Source: Yoonia sp. G8-12 (GTDB lineage: Bacteria; Pseudomonadota; Alphaproteobacteria; Rhodobacterales; Rhodobacteraceae). Taken from it: 64,000 nt of DNA. The notes beneath the pieces are model-generated. The model was not told where the DNA came from. It saw only the letters and a list, made by a program, of their open reading frames with translations, and ran no database searches. Below, piece after piece: positions 17,207-26,861 of this stretch (positions are counted from its first letter, which is position 1; each line of letters opens with the position of its first letter). The DNA lies in contig NZ_CP151762.1 of the NCBI RefSeq assembly GCF_038443675.1, positions 1,116,001-1,180,000 of the forward strand, written 5' to 3'. Both the position numbers and the translations under genes were made by a program.

Positions 17207-18130
17207 ATGATACCTATCCAGAAAACCATATCACCCCAAGCATGGGCCGGGCTTTTGATGCTCTCGCTGATTTGGGGCGCGTCCTTCCTGTCGGTCCATA
17301 TCGCGCTTGAAGAAATCGGCCCGCTCACATCGGTGGCACACCGGACGGGGTGGGCGATGCTGATCCTGTGGACCTATGTTCTGGTCCGCCGCATGCCTCT
17401 GCCAACGGACCTGCGTGTCTGGGGGGCCTTTCTTGTGATGGGGCTGCTGAACAACGCGATCCCCTTTAGCCTGATGGCTTGGGGCCAGTTGCATATCGAA
17501 ACCGGATTGACCTCTATTCTTAATGCGTCCACGGCGATTTTCGGTGTGATCGCGGCTGCCGTGTTTCTGGCCGACGAACGTCTGACAGCGCGCAAGGCCT
17601 TTGGTGTCACACTGGGTTTTCTGGGTGTTTCGACCGCGATCGGGCTGGACGCCTTCAAGGACTTTGACATCCGCTCATTAGGCCAGCTTGCCGTCATCGG
17701 CGGCACGATCAGCTATGCGCTGGCGGGCGTCTGGGCGCGCAAAACATTGGGGCATCTCAAACCACAGGTCGCCGCTGCGGGCATGTTGACCGGGTCCAGC
17801 ATGATCACGATCCCTGCCGCATGGATTTTCGAAGGGCCGATCACGCTTTCGCTCCAACCCCAGACATGGGCCGCGATCGGCTATTATGCCATCGTCGCGA
17901 CGGCCATCGCCTATATCCTGTATTACCGCGTGCTGGCGCTGGCGGGCAGTGGCAACGCGATGCTGGTCACGCTACTGGTTGCCCCTGTCGCCATTGTTCT
18001 GGGCGCAATCGTGTTGGGTGAGGCGCTGCCGCTGCGCGCCTATGTCGGCTTTGCGATCCTGGCCCTTGGCCTACTGATCCTTGATGGCCGCTTGGTCAAG
18101 CCGCTCCAGAACCGCCTTCGCCGCGCGTAG
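17207..18130 (+). CDS. EamA/DMT family transporter
   Basis: A 307-residue membrane protein of the drug/metabolite transporter superfamily, with ten spans in two EamA halves. Visible marks are LMLSLIWGASFLSVHIALEE, the SLMAWGQLHIETGLTSILNA segment and the C-terminal GNAMLVTLLVAPVAIVLGAI. The start used is the ATG giving MIPIQKTISPQAW; a TTG twelve codons earlier is possible but lies close to the terminator. Substrate unknown. The 3' end runs 60 bases into lpxB on the other strand. Confidence 0.85.
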   Translation: MIPIQKTISPQAWAGLLMLSLIWGASFLSVHIALEEIGPLTSVAHRTGWAMLILWTYVLVRRMPLPTDLRVWGAFLVMGLLNNAIPFSLMAWGQLHIETGLTSILNASTAIFGVIAAAVFLADERLTARKAFGVTLGFLGVSTAIGLDAFKDFDIRSLGQLAVIGGTISYALAGVWARKTLGHLKPQVAAAGMLTGSSMITIPAAWIFEGPITLSLQPQTWAAIGYYAIVATAIAYILYYRVLALAGSGNAMLVTLLVAPVAIVLGAIVLGEALPLRAYVGFAILALGLLILDGRLVKPLQNRLRRA

Positions 18131-19207
18131 GCCCGGGGCCTCGCCGCCCTGCCCGAGCCGTTCCATGCAAAGCGCCATCGCGGCGCGCTGCGCTTGCGGG
18201 TCAGCCAGCACCGCCAGAACCGCATCGGCAATCGGACCGGGCTGGCAGGCATTGCCGATAAATTCGGGCACGACGCGGGTGTCGCTGACCAAATTCACCA
18301 AGGTCACCGTATCCACCATCAACATGCGGCTGATGATGATCCGGCTGAGCCACGCCATGTCATAGGCAATCACCATCGGCGTTGCGTTGGCCGCAAGCTC
18401 CAATGACACTGTGCCAGAGGCCGCCAATGCCACATCGGCCCGTTTGAACCATGCCGCCTTATCGGGCGATGTGGGCGGCAATACCGTCACCGGGGTTGCC
18501 CATGTTGCGACCTGCGCTTGCACCAGATCATGCACACCGCGTGTTGTGGGGATCACGAATTGCGCATCGGGCACTGCGGTGGTGATCTTGGCAACAGCCT
18601 TGCCAAAACGCTCGGCCAATCGCGCCACCTCGCCTTTGCGACTGCCGGGCAGGACCAGCACGACCGTACCGGACCCGACGGCCGCCGCTTCGGCATCGCT
18701 TGCCACTGGTTCGGCAACAACGGGATGTCCCACAAAGTCACAATCCATTCCGGCGGCCTGCATCAAGGGTGGCTCGAATGGAAAAAGTGCCAGCACATGA
18801 TCGATATGGCGCGCCATCTTTTCAGCACGCTTTGGCCGCCACGCCCAGACCGTTGGGGCCACATAGTGCACGGTGCGAATATTGCTTGCGGCCTTGACCA
18901 GCCGCGCGACGCGCAGGCAAAAATCGGGACTGTCGATCGTGATCAACACATCGGGCTGCGTTGTGATAATCGCCTCGGCCATCTGCCGGATCCGCGCCTT
19001 GAGTGCGCGGTATTTCGGCAGGATTTCCGCCAACCCCATCACGCTCAGCTCTTCCATCGCAAAGCGGCTGTCCAGCCCTTCGGCCTGCATCAAAGGCCCG
19101 CCGACACCATCAAAGACCACTTCGGGGCGCAGCGTCTTCAGCCCCGCCATCAACGCCGCACCCAGTTTATCGCCCGAGGCTTCGCCTGCGATCACGAAAA
19201 CCTTCAT
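18071..19207 (-). CDS. lpxB: Lipid-A-disaccharide synthase
   Basis: Condenses UDP-2,3-diacylglucosamine with lipid X to make the lipid A disaccharide at the inner membrane. The 378-residue protein begins MKVFVIAGEASGDKLGA and has VGGPLMQAEGLDSRF, SVMGLAEILPKY, DSPDFCLRVARL and YVAPTVWAWRPKRAEKMA, then LVLPGSRKGEVARLAERF, as in the GT19 family. The start overlaps the lpxI stop (ATGA). It is the last gene of the long envelope operon, and its last 20 codons are antisense to the neighbouring EamA gene. Confidence 0.96.
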   Translation of the reverse strand: MKVFVIAGEASGDKLGAALMAGLKTLRPEVVFDGVGGPLMQAEGLDSRFAMEELSVMGLAEILPKYRALKARIRQMAEAIITTQPDVLITIDSPDFCLRVARLVKAASNIRTVHYVAPTVWAWRPKRAEKMARHIDHVLALFPFEPPLMQAAGMDCDFVGHPVVAEPVASDAEAAAVGSGTVVLVLPGSRKGEVARLAERFGKAVAKITTAVPDAQFVIPTTRGVHDLVQAQVATWATPVTVLPPTSPDKAAWFKRADVALAASGTVSLELAANATPMVIAYDMAWLSRIIISRMLMVDTVTLVNLVSDTRVVPEFIGNACQPGPIADAVLAVLADPQAQRAAMALCMERLGQGGEAPGLRAAKAVLERLDQAAIKDQ

Positions 19208-20085
19208 GCGCCCCCCTTGGGCCGGACCCACAGGAACAACCCCGCCGCATCAAGTGTGGCCAAAACCTCATCCAGTGCCAGCACCATCACGCCGCCACTT
19301 TCAATCACGATTCCCGATAGCCCTGCGGCGACCGCACCCTTGGCCGTTTGCGGCCCGATCACGGGCAAATCCGCGCGGCGGTCCTGATCTGGTTTCGGGG
19401 CCTTGAACAAAATAGCACCGCGTACGTCGGTGGGTTCACCGTCCGCACCGCTCAGCCATTCGGCCGCGCCGCCCAGAACCGCCCCCAATCCATCCACAAC
19501 ACCCCAAAGCGGATCGTCGCTGGGCGCGAATTGCGCCAACATCGCGTCGGTCCCCGCCTGCCCTTCGCGCGCCAAGACGCGGGCGTTGCGCACGATGCAG
19601 GCTTGGCCAACATCCGCGCGGCCCATTTCGGCGATGGTTTGCTCGGCTGTTACGGCGTCCTGTCGTTGATCAATAGTGACCGGCTTACGCGTCAACACAC
19701 CCGCGGGCGGCAACAGATCCGGTGCGATCTCATGCGCGGCGCGCACAGCCAGACCCGCCTCTTCAAACAAGGCGATGACGACGCGCAGGGCCCCGTCATC
19801 ACCCTGTGCGACGGCATGCATGATGCGCGGAACCAACGGTTTGGTGGCTTCATCAATCACTGATGGATCAATCGCAGGACGCGTGATCGCACCAGCAAGG
19901 CAGACTTCGGTCACGCCACGGGCCAGCAATGCTTTCAGAAAACTGCCCAACTGTTCGATGCGAAAGGTCATCTCGGGCGTCAGTGCGGGGCGAAACCCGT
20001 CGAGCGCACAAATCAAGGGGCGCTGCGGCAGTCGCGCCACCAGCGCGGGCGGCAAATCTCCGGTTCCGGCAATCAGTGCAAGCAT
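19204..20085 (-). CDS. lpxI: UDP-2,3-diacylglucosamine pyrophosphatase LpxI
   Basis: Hydrolyses UDP-2,3-diacylglucosamine to lipid X and UMP. It is the LpxI (DUF1009) type, which replaces LpxH in many alphaproteobacteria. The 293-residue protein has MLALIAGTGDLPPALVARL, SFLKALLARGVTEVCLAGAI, TRKPVTIDQRQDA and VIGPQTAKGAVAAGLSGIVI. It lies between lpxA and lpxB with start/stop overlaps on both sides, exactly where the fourth lipid A step is expected. Confidence 0.93.
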   Translation of the reverse strand: MLALIAGTGDLPPALVARLPQRPLICALDGFRPALTPEMTFRIEQLGSFLKALLARGVTEVCLAGAITRPAIDPSVIDEATKPLVPRIMHAVAQGDDGALRVVIALFEEAGLAVRAAHEIAPDLLPPAGVLTRKPVTIDQRQDAVTAEQTIAEMGRADVGQACIVRNARVLAREGQAGTDAMLAQFAPSDDPLWGVVDGLGAVLGGAAEWLSGADGEPTDVRGAILFKAPKPDQDRRADLPVIGPQTAKGAVAAGLSGIVIESGGVMVLALDEVLATLDAAGLFLWVRPKGGA

Positions 20086-20870
20086 CAGCCCGGTGTCAGA
20101 AAGTTACGGTCGGTGTCACCAAGGATGAAGGCCACCATCTGTTGTACATAGGCGCTTTCGCTTTCATCGGCCAAACGGTGCGCACGGTCCTGAAAGGTGC
20201 CTTCGCCGTCCCGCAGCATTTGAAACGCGGCACGCAGGGCGGTGATATCCGCCCGCGCAACGCCTTTGCGCTTGAGCCCCACAAGGTTCAGCCCGTCCAA
20301 CACCCCACGCGGCCCCTGCACCAAACCATGCGGCACCACGTCTTTTGTCACCATCGTGACAGCACCGATAATCGCGCCCTGCCCGATGCGTACATGCTGA
20401 TGCACGCCGCACAAACCGCCGATGATCACGTCATCCTCGATAATGCAGTGGCCCGCGACAGCCGAGGAATTTACCACGATCACACGGTCACCGATCTGTG
20501 CGTCATGGGCAATGTGACAGCCGGCCATGAACAGCCCGTCATCACCCACCCGCGTCTCACCCCCGCCATTGGCGGTGCCGGTGTTCATTGTGACATGTTC
20601 ACGAATGCGGTTGCGCGCGCCAATGCGCAGACGGGTCTTTTCACCGTCAAACTTCAGGTCCTGCGGGATCTCTCCGATCACGGCGAAAGGAAAGACGACC
20701 GTATCATCGCCAATACGGGTGTCGCCATCCACAACGACATGACTTTTGAGCGTCACACGCGCGCCCAGCACCACATCTGCGCCAATCACGCAAAACGGGC
20801 CGATCACGCAATCCGCGCCGATCTGTGCGCCCTCAGCGATCACGGCGGATGGGTGAATGCCTGCCATCAA
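20085..20870 (-). CDS. lpxA: Acyl-ACP--UDP-N-acetylglucosamine O-acyltransferase
   Basis: First enzyme of lipid A synthesis, adding a 3-hydroxyacyl chain to UDP-GlcNAc. The 261-residue protein consists of a left-handed beta-helix of hexapeptide repeats (HPSAVIAEGAQIGADCVIGP, FCVIGADVVLGARVTLKSHV) with FMAGCHIAHDAQIGD containing the catalytic histidine, and an alpha-helical C-terminus. It overlaps fabZ upstream by four bases and lpxI downstream by one. Confidence 0.96.
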   Translation of the reverse strand: MMAGIHPSAVIAEGAQIGADCVIGPFCVIGADVVLGARVTLKSHVVVDGDTRIGDDTVVFPFAVIGEIPQDLKFDGEKTRLRIGARNRIREHVTMNTGTANGGGETRVGDDGLFMAGCHIAHDAQIGDRVIVVNSSAVAGHCIIEDDVIIGGLCGVHQHVRIGQGAIIGAVTMVTKDVVPHGLVQGPRGVLDGLNLVGLKRKGVARADITALRAAFQMLRDGEGTFQDRAHRLADESESAYVQQMVAFILGDTDRNFLTPG

Positions 20871-21328
20871 GCCTGCATATCCATCATTGCGGTGAATTCC
20901 GCCTCGGCGGCCATTTCACCATCCACGGTTGCCACACCACGGAAGCGCCAAACCTTGCCACCCGGTTTGCCCCGCGTAGTTTCCACATGCATTTCAAGCA
21001 CATCGCCCGGCACGACCTTGCGGCGGAATTTGCAGCCATCAATCGCCATGAAATAAACCAGCAGGTTGCCATCGGTCAGCCCCAGCGACGCGCCTACCAT
21101 CACGGCGGTGGTCTGCGCCATCGCCTCGACAATGGTGACGCCCGGCATGATCGGGTTTCCGGGGAAATGGCCCTGAAAATGCGGCTCGTTCATGGTGACG
21201 TTCTTGATGCCGACAGCGGATGTCGTACCGTTGATGCTATGTACCTTATCGACCAGCAGAAACGGATAACGGTGCGGCAGGATTTTCTGGATCAGTTGAA
21301 TATCGGCGGTGGTGACAGCTTCGCTCAT
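20867..21328 (-). CDS. fabZ: 3-hydroxyacyl-ACP dehydratase FabZ
   Basis: Dehydrates 3-hydroxyacyl-ACP in fatty acid elongation. It competes with LpxA/LpxD for the same substrate, which explains the shared operon. The 153-residue hot-dog fold has LPHRYPFLLVDKV, the catalytic GHFPGNPIMPGVTIVEAMAQ with His and Glu, and a C-terminal MAAEAEFTAM. Its stop overlaps the lpxA start. In many relatives lpxD lies directly upstream, but here it is located 26 kb away. Confidence 0.95.
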   Translation of the reverse strand: MSEAVTTADIQLIQKILPHRYPFLLVDKVHSINGTTSAVGIKNVTMNEPHFQGHFPGNPIMPGVTIVEAMAQTTAVMVGASLGLTDGNLLVYFMAIDGCKFRRKVVPGDVLEMHVETTRGKPGGKVWRFRGVATVDGEMAAEAEFTAMMDMQA

Positions 21329-21415
21329 GCGGGGCGGCTCCTGTTGTTGCTTATGGCGCGCCGTGGCGGCCGTTCATCATGACTACCTTGCCGCAACAAG
21401 CGCGGCAAGCATCGG

Positions 21416-21937
21416 CTACTCGTCACCGCGACCCAATTCCGCGTCTATCCGTACGATTGCATCATCGGTGATGTTCGCCGCCCGCACCGATAGAACGACA
21501 TTGCGCTGTTCCAACACCAAAACCGCCCCACGTTCCAGCATGATATTGGCAACGATGCCTTGCACGCGTTGTTCGAACCGCGCGCGCGCTTCGGCATTGG
21601 CGACCTGAAGTTCGACGTTTTTTGCGTCGCGCACGCGGCGCACATCCTGCACCTTGCGGTCAAAGGCCTCGGCCTCGGCGCGAAAGGCCTCTGGCGTCAT
21701 CTGGGGGCGCCGGATCGTCAGGCTGCGTTCCTCAAGCGTGAGCGATTCAACAATGCGGTCGTTCTCGGTTTGCAGCTCAGCCGCCTGTTGCGCCAGGTCC
21801 TCCGCAATCCGCTGACCGTAAAGCGTTTCGATGAACAACCGGTCACTATCGACGATCAGCACCACGGGCGAGGATTGCTGCGCCGATGCCGGTAGCACCA
21901 GCATCAGCCAGACAATGATCGCGCGCAGAATGCCCAT
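21416..21937 (-). CDS. OmpH/Skp-family periplasmic chaperone
   Basis: A 173-residue exported protein with a signal peptide (MGILRAIIVWLMLVLPASAQ) and a long helical, charged middle section rich in Glu, Arg and Gln (AAELQTENDRIVESL, EAEAFDRKVQDVRRVRDAKN). This matches the coiled-coil tentacles of Skp/OmpH, which carry unfolded outer-membrane proteins to the BAM complex. The start codon overlaps the bamA stop by one base, the usual bamA-skp pairing. Confidence 0.85.
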   Translation of the reverse strand: MGILRAIIVWLMLVLPASAQQSSPVVLIVDSDRLFIETLYGQRIAEDLAQQAAELQTENDRIVESLTLEERSLTIRRPQMTPEAFRAEAEAFDRKVQDVRRVRDAKNVELQVANAEARARFEQRVQGIVANIMLERGAVLVLEQRNVVLSVRAANITDDAIVRIDAELGRGDE

Positions 21938-24243
21938 CAGAAGCTCGTTGAAATGGTCACATCAAAGTTGCGGGTTTCGTCGAAATCCTGCACGTCCAGA
22001 GGCTCGGTAAAGTTGAACCGCAGCGGACCAATCGGTGTATCCCAGAAGATCGACAAACCGGCAACAGCGCGTCCGATGGCATCGTTGGATAGCACGGTTG
22101 CGGTGCTTGTCTCGCCCACCTCCCAGACCGCGCCATAGTCGATGAACGCGCCGCCCGTGATGCCGTATTCGCTGGGCAGGCCAAGCGGGAATTCGGTCTC
22201 AAGCGTCAGAACAGAGAACGCATTTCCGCCCAAAGCGTCAAGCGTGTCAGCATCACGCGGGCCGATACCACCGGCCTCAAATCCACGCATCAGGCGGCTA
22301 CCAAGGAAGAAACGGTCGGTGACGCGGCTGCTGCCTTCTTGGTAGTTGAGCAAGCCGCCCTGCACCGAGGCACGGAAGGTCACTTCCTCGTTCAGCACCG
22401 AAGTTTCGGCACCGGCAAAGGCGGTTGTCTTGATAAACTGCGTGTCACCAAAGCCGAATTCCTGACCGAACCGCAGCACGTATCCTGTGGTCGGGTTCAC
22501 ACCTGTTCTTCGGCTATCAAAGCTGTAGTTATACCCGACGGCATTCGTCCAGACGCCACCAGCATCTTCTTCCTCCTGAATGATGATACTCGCATCATCA
22601 GACACATCCGTCAGCGACGTATATTCCAGCGCGTAGAACACCGACAAACGTCCGGCTTCGCTTACAGGAAAACTCACCGATGGTGACAACCGAAGTGTTT
22701 CGGTATCGTAAAGCGCATTTTCGTTATCCGTGGTGCCATAGTTAAGGTCAAATGACCCACGCAGATCACGCCCCAATAGCTGTGGTTCGGTAAACCCGAA
22801 ACCAAAGCTCTGGTTTGTTTCAGCGGTCGAAAAATCAAAGTTCAACCGCTGACCGCGCCCTTGGAAATTGCTTTGACGGTAGGAGGCCAGCAGACTGGCC
22901 CCGTTATCGGTGTTGAAATTCGCACCAAACGTCAGGGTCCCGGTCGGGCCTTCTGTGACGTTCACATCAACGATACGCTGGCTCGGTGTCGTGCCGGCGC
23001 GCGTATCCACACTCACATCCTCGAAGAACCCGAGCCCACGGATCCGTCGCGCGCTTTCCTGAATTTCGCGGCTGTTCAGCGGGTCGCCTTCAACAGCGCG
23101 GAACTGGTTGCGGATCACGCGGTCCAGCGTCGTGCTGTTGCCTTCGATATCAATACGTTCAATGAACACACGCTCGGCAGAGACAAGCACGTAATTCACA
23201 TCAATCGTCAGATCACGCGGGTTTCGCGACAAACGCGCATCGACCTCGACAAAATTCAAACCGCGGGCTGCGGCTTCGCGCTCGATCCGGGTGATGTCGA
23301 CATCAACCGGCACCGGAGAGTATGTCGAGCCGGACCGCACACCGATCAAATCTGTAAAATCAGCGGCGTCCACGCCCGCGATCTCGCTTGAAAGCGACGT
23401 ATTGCCAAAGCTGAATTTCTGTCCTTCGCGCAGGTTGTAGGTTGCCAGAAAAGCGTCGCGTTCGCGCGTCAGGGACACGTCAACGTTCTGCAGGACAAAA
23501 TCAATATAGCCACGCGAGCGGTAGAAATCGGTCAGCGCTTCGCGATCCTGCGCGATACGCTCGGGCGAATAGGTGTCGCGGCCCACCAAAAACCGGAAAA
23601 TGCCCGCCTGCTTGGTTTCCAGAACGCGCCGCAAACGCCGCTCGGAATAGACACGGTTGCCCACAAATGAAATCCGCTCAACCTCGGTCACGGGCGATTC
23701 CACCACTTCAAAGACCAGATCCACACGGTTGTCAGATTGCGGAATAATGCGCGGTGTCACAGATGCGTTGATCCGCCCTTGGCGGGCATATGCCTCGGTG
23801 ATGGCGGCGGTATCGGCTTCGGCCTGTTCGGCGGTGAAAACACGCCGTGGCTGCGATTGCACCAGCGCCAGAAGTTGAGCATCATTCAGACGGTTATTGC
23901 CTTCGATATTGATGCGGCTGATTGTGGGATATTCGACAACACGGATCAGCAGGCGATTGCCCTGCGGGATCAGGTCCACACTCTCAAACAAGCCAGAGGC
24001 GCGAATGTTTTGGCCAGCGGTGTTCAATTCTGCCAAAGACAGCCCCGCGCCGGGTGCGAGGCCACCAAATGTCAGGATCGTACCCTCGGCAACACGCAGG
24101 TTGCCTTCAACTTCGAAGCTACTGAAGGCAAAGCTCTGTGCGTTTGCCGCACCTGTTGCCAAAACCACGATACAAAGCGCCATCCAAAGCGACCGCATCT
24201 TTGCCAAACCCTGCGCGAAAAAGCGCCCCACACTTGTCTTCAT
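21937..24243 (-). CDS. bamA: Outer membrane protein assembly factor BamA
   Basis: Central subunit of the BAM machine that inserts beta-barrels into the outer membrane. The 768-residue protein has a signal peptide ending ATGAANA, five POTRA domains (the first FSSFEVEGNLRVAEGTIL, the last VFIERIDIEGNSTTLDRVIR) and a C-terminal 16-strand barrel with FFLGSRLMRGFEAGGIGPRD (the conserved RGF loop), ending ...TISTSF with the terminal Phe. The frame extends 16 codons further, but MKTSVGRFF is the more natural start before the signal sequence. It lies between rseP and skp in the envelope operon. Confidence 0.95.
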   Translation of the reverse strand: MKTSVGRFFAQGLAKMRSLWMALCIVVLATGAANAQSFAFSSFEVEGNLRVAEGTILTFGGLAPGAGLSLAELNTAGQNIRASGLFESVDLIPQGNRLLIRVVEYPTISRINIEGNNRLNDAQLLALVQSQPRRVFTAEQAEADTAAITEAYARQGRINASVTPRIIPQSDNRVDLVFEVVESPVTEVERISFVGNRVYSERRLRRVLETKQAGIFRFLVGRDTYSPERIAQDREALTDFYRSRGYIDFVLQNVDVSLTRERDAFLATYNLREGQKFSFGNTSLSSEIAGVDAADFTDLIGVRSGSTYSPVPVDVDITRIEREAAARGLNFVEVDARLSRNPRDLTIDVNYVLVSAERVFIERIDIEGNSTTLDRVIRNQFRAVEGDPLNSREIQESARRIRGLGFFEDVSVDTRAGTTPSQRIVDVNVTEGPTGTLTFGANFNTDNGASLLASYRQSNFQGRGQRLNFDFSTAETNQSFGFGFTEPQLLGRDLRGSFDLNYGTTDNENALYDTETLRLSPSVSFPVSEAGRLSVFYALEYTSLTDVSDDASIIIQEEEDAGGVWTNAVGYNYSFDSRRTGVNPTTGYVLRFGQEFGFGDTQFIKTTAFAGAETSVLNEEVTFRASVQGGLLNYQEGSSRVTDRFFLGSRLMRGFEAGGIGPRDADTLDALGGNAFSVLTLETEFPLGLPSEYGITGGAFIDYGAVWEVGETSTATVLSNDAIGRAVAGLSIFWDTPIGPLRFNFTEPLDVQDFDETRNFDVTISTSF

Positions 24244-24348
24244 TACGACCGCCCGTGCCAAGATTATTGTTTCTAAATCAAGTAGCGACAATATGCGCGG
24301 ATGTCAAAACGCCAAAAGGCCTGTTTCACGCCAAAAGCGATCAATCTC

Positions 24349-25683
24349 TTAGGGGCACAGGATTGTATCGTTCAAGATTGTAAACATCATCAGCGACAGG
24401 ATCAGCGACAATCCAACAAACATAAAGACTTGCACCGCGCGGTCGCTGGGTTTGCGCCGTGTGACGGCCTCATAGGCATAAAACACAAGGTGCCCGCCAT
24501 CCAAGACAGGAATCGGGAAAAGATTGATCAGGCCCACCGCCGCAGACAGCGCACCGATGAACCAGATAAAGCTCTGCGCGCCCTGCTCGGCCATAGATCC
24601 GCTGGTTTCGGCGATGCCCACCGGACCAGACAGATTGCAGGTGGAAATCTGACCAAACAGAATATGCTGCATCGCAGACAATGATGTGGTGGTTGTGTCC
24701 CATAGCCCCTGCGCACCAAGGCTAATGGCCTCAAAGAGCCCGACGCTTTCGGTTTTCTCTTCAAAGAAGATCGTGCCCGAAATGCCAATTAACCAGCGTG
24801 TTTCAAACCCGCCTTCGGGGTTCGGCAAATCCACGCGGCGCGGGGCGATGGTTTTTTCCATAGTTTCGCCATTGCGCCAGATCGTGAAACTGAGCGGCGC
24901 ACCATCGGCATCCAGAACAATCTCTTGCACCCGCGAAAAGGCAAACACCGGTTCTCCGTTGATAGCCGTGATAACATCGTTCACCTTGATATCGGCATCA
25001 TCCGCCGCCGAGCGCGGACTGACGCTGAAAACAGCGGCAGGAAAGAAGTACGGGCCTTCGACCGTGATCTGATTGCCGTCGCGCAGGACGGTGTAATCCA
25101 GCCGTTCGCGCAAAGGCACCAGATCGGACATATCCTCGGTCCGGTCGAGATCGTTGAACAAAACCCCTGCAACAGAGATCATTTGATCGCCTTCACGCAG
25201 GTCCGACGCAAAGCTGGCAGGCAGCGGACGCGTGTTACCGAATGTCAGCGGGTCCGTTGAACGTCCCTGCACCATGATCGAGCCTGCAAAGATCGCAATC
25301 GCCAGCACAAAGTTGAATAAGGGCCCCGCCGCCACCGTTGCCGTGCGCGCCCAAAGCGGCGCCCCCAGCATGGTGCGGCGCAGATCGGCCTCGGACACCT
25401 GACCATCGTTGCCGACACTGGCAGCATTGGCATCGCCCAGAAATTTCACAAAACCGCCCAAAGGCAGCGCCGCAATCTGCCATGTGGTGCCGTGTTTGTC
25501 GACGCGGCGAAAGATCACCGGCCCGAAGCCCAGCGAAAACACCTCGGCATGAATGCCGCACCAGCGCCCGACAATGTAATGGCCGTATTCGTGGATCGCC
25601 ACGATCACCGAAAGGGCCACAACAAATGCCGCAATCATAAAGGCGAAGTTGCCGAACATCGGCACAAACTGCATCAGGTCCAA
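24349..25683 (-). CDS. rseP: Site-2 protease RseP
   Basis: Intramembrane zinc protease that cleaves anti-sigma factors and remnant signal peptides. The 444-residue protein has the active-site motif VAIHEYGHYIVGRWCG in its first membrane span and PLGGFVKFLGD soon after. A PDZ-like middle region follows (FSVSPRSAADDADIKVNDVI), then the C-terminal LFPIPVLDGGHLVFYAYEA, which supplies the third zinc ligand. Its start lies six bases after the dxr stop. The 105-base gap before bamA is the largest gap between rseP and lpxB and could hold an internal promoter. Confidence 0.95.
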   Translation of the reverse strand: MDLMQFVPMFGNFAFMIAAFVVALSVIVAIHEYGHYIVGRWCGIHAEVFSLGFGPVIFRRVDKHGTTWQIAALPLGGFVKFLGDANAASVGNDGQVSEADLRRTMLGAPLWARTATVAAGPLFNFVLAIAIFAGSIMVQGRSTDPLTFGNTRPLPASFASDLREGDQMISVAGVLFNDLDRTEDMSDLVPLRERLDYTVLRDGNQITVEGPYFFPAAVFSVSPRSAADDADIKVNDVITAINGEPVFAFSRVQEIVLDADGAPLSFTIWRNGETMEKTIAPRRVDLPNPEGGFETRWLIGISGTIFFEEKTESVGLFEAISLGAQGLWDTTTTSLSAMQHILFGQISTCNLSGPVGIAETSGSMAEQGAQSFIWFIGALSAAVGLINLFPIPVLDGGHLVFYAYEAVTRRKPSDRAVQVFMFVGLSLILSLMMFTILNDTILCP

Positions 25684-25688
25684 AAGAT

Positions 25689-26861
25689 TTATCCCAGTCG
25701 GCTAAAGGTTTCGGCGGCATAGATACGCGCCAGTCGGTCGGTCTCTAACACGTTATCTAGGGTAATTGCCGCATTTTGCAGCCCACCACCCGATGACATT
25801 TTGTCGAGCGTGCGTGAAACGACCTCTGACATATCCAGAAATCCGATGTCACCGGCGATAAATCCGTCCAGCGCACGTTCTTTGGCCGCATTGAACACAG
25901 CGCCCGAAAGACCGCCTTCGGTCATTACGCGCGTCGCAATCGCCAGGGCCGGATAGCGCGCCGGATCGGGGGCTTCAAACGTCAGACTGCCGATTTTGGC
26001 CAGATCAAGCCGCGCGACCGGCAGCGCCCGCCGTTCCGGCCAATGCAGCGCATAGCCGATGGCATGGCGCATATCGGGCGGGCCAACATGGGCCATCAGC
26101 GCCCCGTCGTTAAATCCAACCAGCGCATGAACCAGACTTTCACGATGCACCAGCACTTCGATCATATCAGGTGAAACGGCGAAAAACTCTTTTGTTTCAA
26201 TCAGCTCCATCGCCTTATTAAACATTGACGCACTGTCGATGGTAATCCGCTGGCCCATATCCCAATTGGGATGGCTCGAGGCCTCGGCCAAGGTTGCGGT
26301 CGCCAGTTTTGCGATGGGCCAGTCACGGAACGCGCCGCCACTTGCGGTGATAATCACCCGCTCGACAGCCGCCATATGTTCGCCGACCAGCGCCTGAAAC
26401 ACCGCGGAATGTTCGCTATCTACCGGAAGAACGGTGGCCCCATGCGCCTTGGCGCGACCCAGCAAAAGCGGGCCTGCGGTGACAAGGGATTCCTTGTTTG
26501 CAAGGGCCAGCGTCGTTCCATGCGAAAGGGCCTCTAGGCCCGGCACCAACCCTGCCGATCCGACAATCGCCGACAGCGCCCAGTCAACGGGGCGCGCGGC
26601 CGCCTGTGCGATTGCATCGGGACCGGCTGCAACCTCAATATCCGTATCGGCCAGCAAGTCTTTCAATTCATGGTAACATTCAGGATAGCATGTCACCGCT
26701 ACATCGGCACGGAACCGGCGCGCATCTGCCGCGAGTTGCGCCAGATTGCGGCCGCCTGTCAGGGCCACGACATCGTAAGCATCCGCATCACGTGCCACCA
26801 GATCAAGGGCGTTTTGCCCGATTGATCCTGTCGCGCCAAAAACCGAAATCCGCCTCACCAA
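25689..26861 (-). CDS. dxr: 1-deoxy-D-xylulose-5-phosphate reductoisomerase
   Basis: Converts DXP to MEP with NADPH, the first committed step of the non-mevalonate isoprenoid pathway. The 390-residue protein has the nucleotide loop ISVFGATGSIGQNALDLV, LANKESLVTAGPLLL, LPVDSEHSAVFQALVG with metal-binding Asp and Glu, ITASGGAFRDWP, HPNWDMGQRITIDSASMFNK and the loop EVLVHRESLVHALV. It overlaps cdsA by seven bases. It feeds undecaprenyl diphosphate made by uppS in the same operon. Confidence 0.96.
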   Translation of the reverse strand: MVRRISVFGATGSIGQNALDLVARDADAYDVVALTGGRNLAQLAADARRFRADVAVTCYPECYHELKDLLADTDIEVAAGPDAIAQAAARPVDWALSAIVGSAGLVPGLEALSHGTTLALANKESLVTAGPLLLGRAKAHGATVLPVDSEHSAVFQALVGEHMAAVERVIITASGGAFRDWPIAKLATATLAEASSHPNWDMGQRITIDSASMFNKAMELIETKEFFAVSPDMIEVLVHRESLVHALVGFNDGALMAHVGPPDMRHAIGYALHWPERRALPVARLDLAKIGSLTFEAPDPARYPALAIATRVMTEGGLSGAVFNAAKERALDGFIAGDIGFLDMSEVVSRTLDKMSSGGGLQNAAITLDNVLETDRLARIYAAETFSRLG

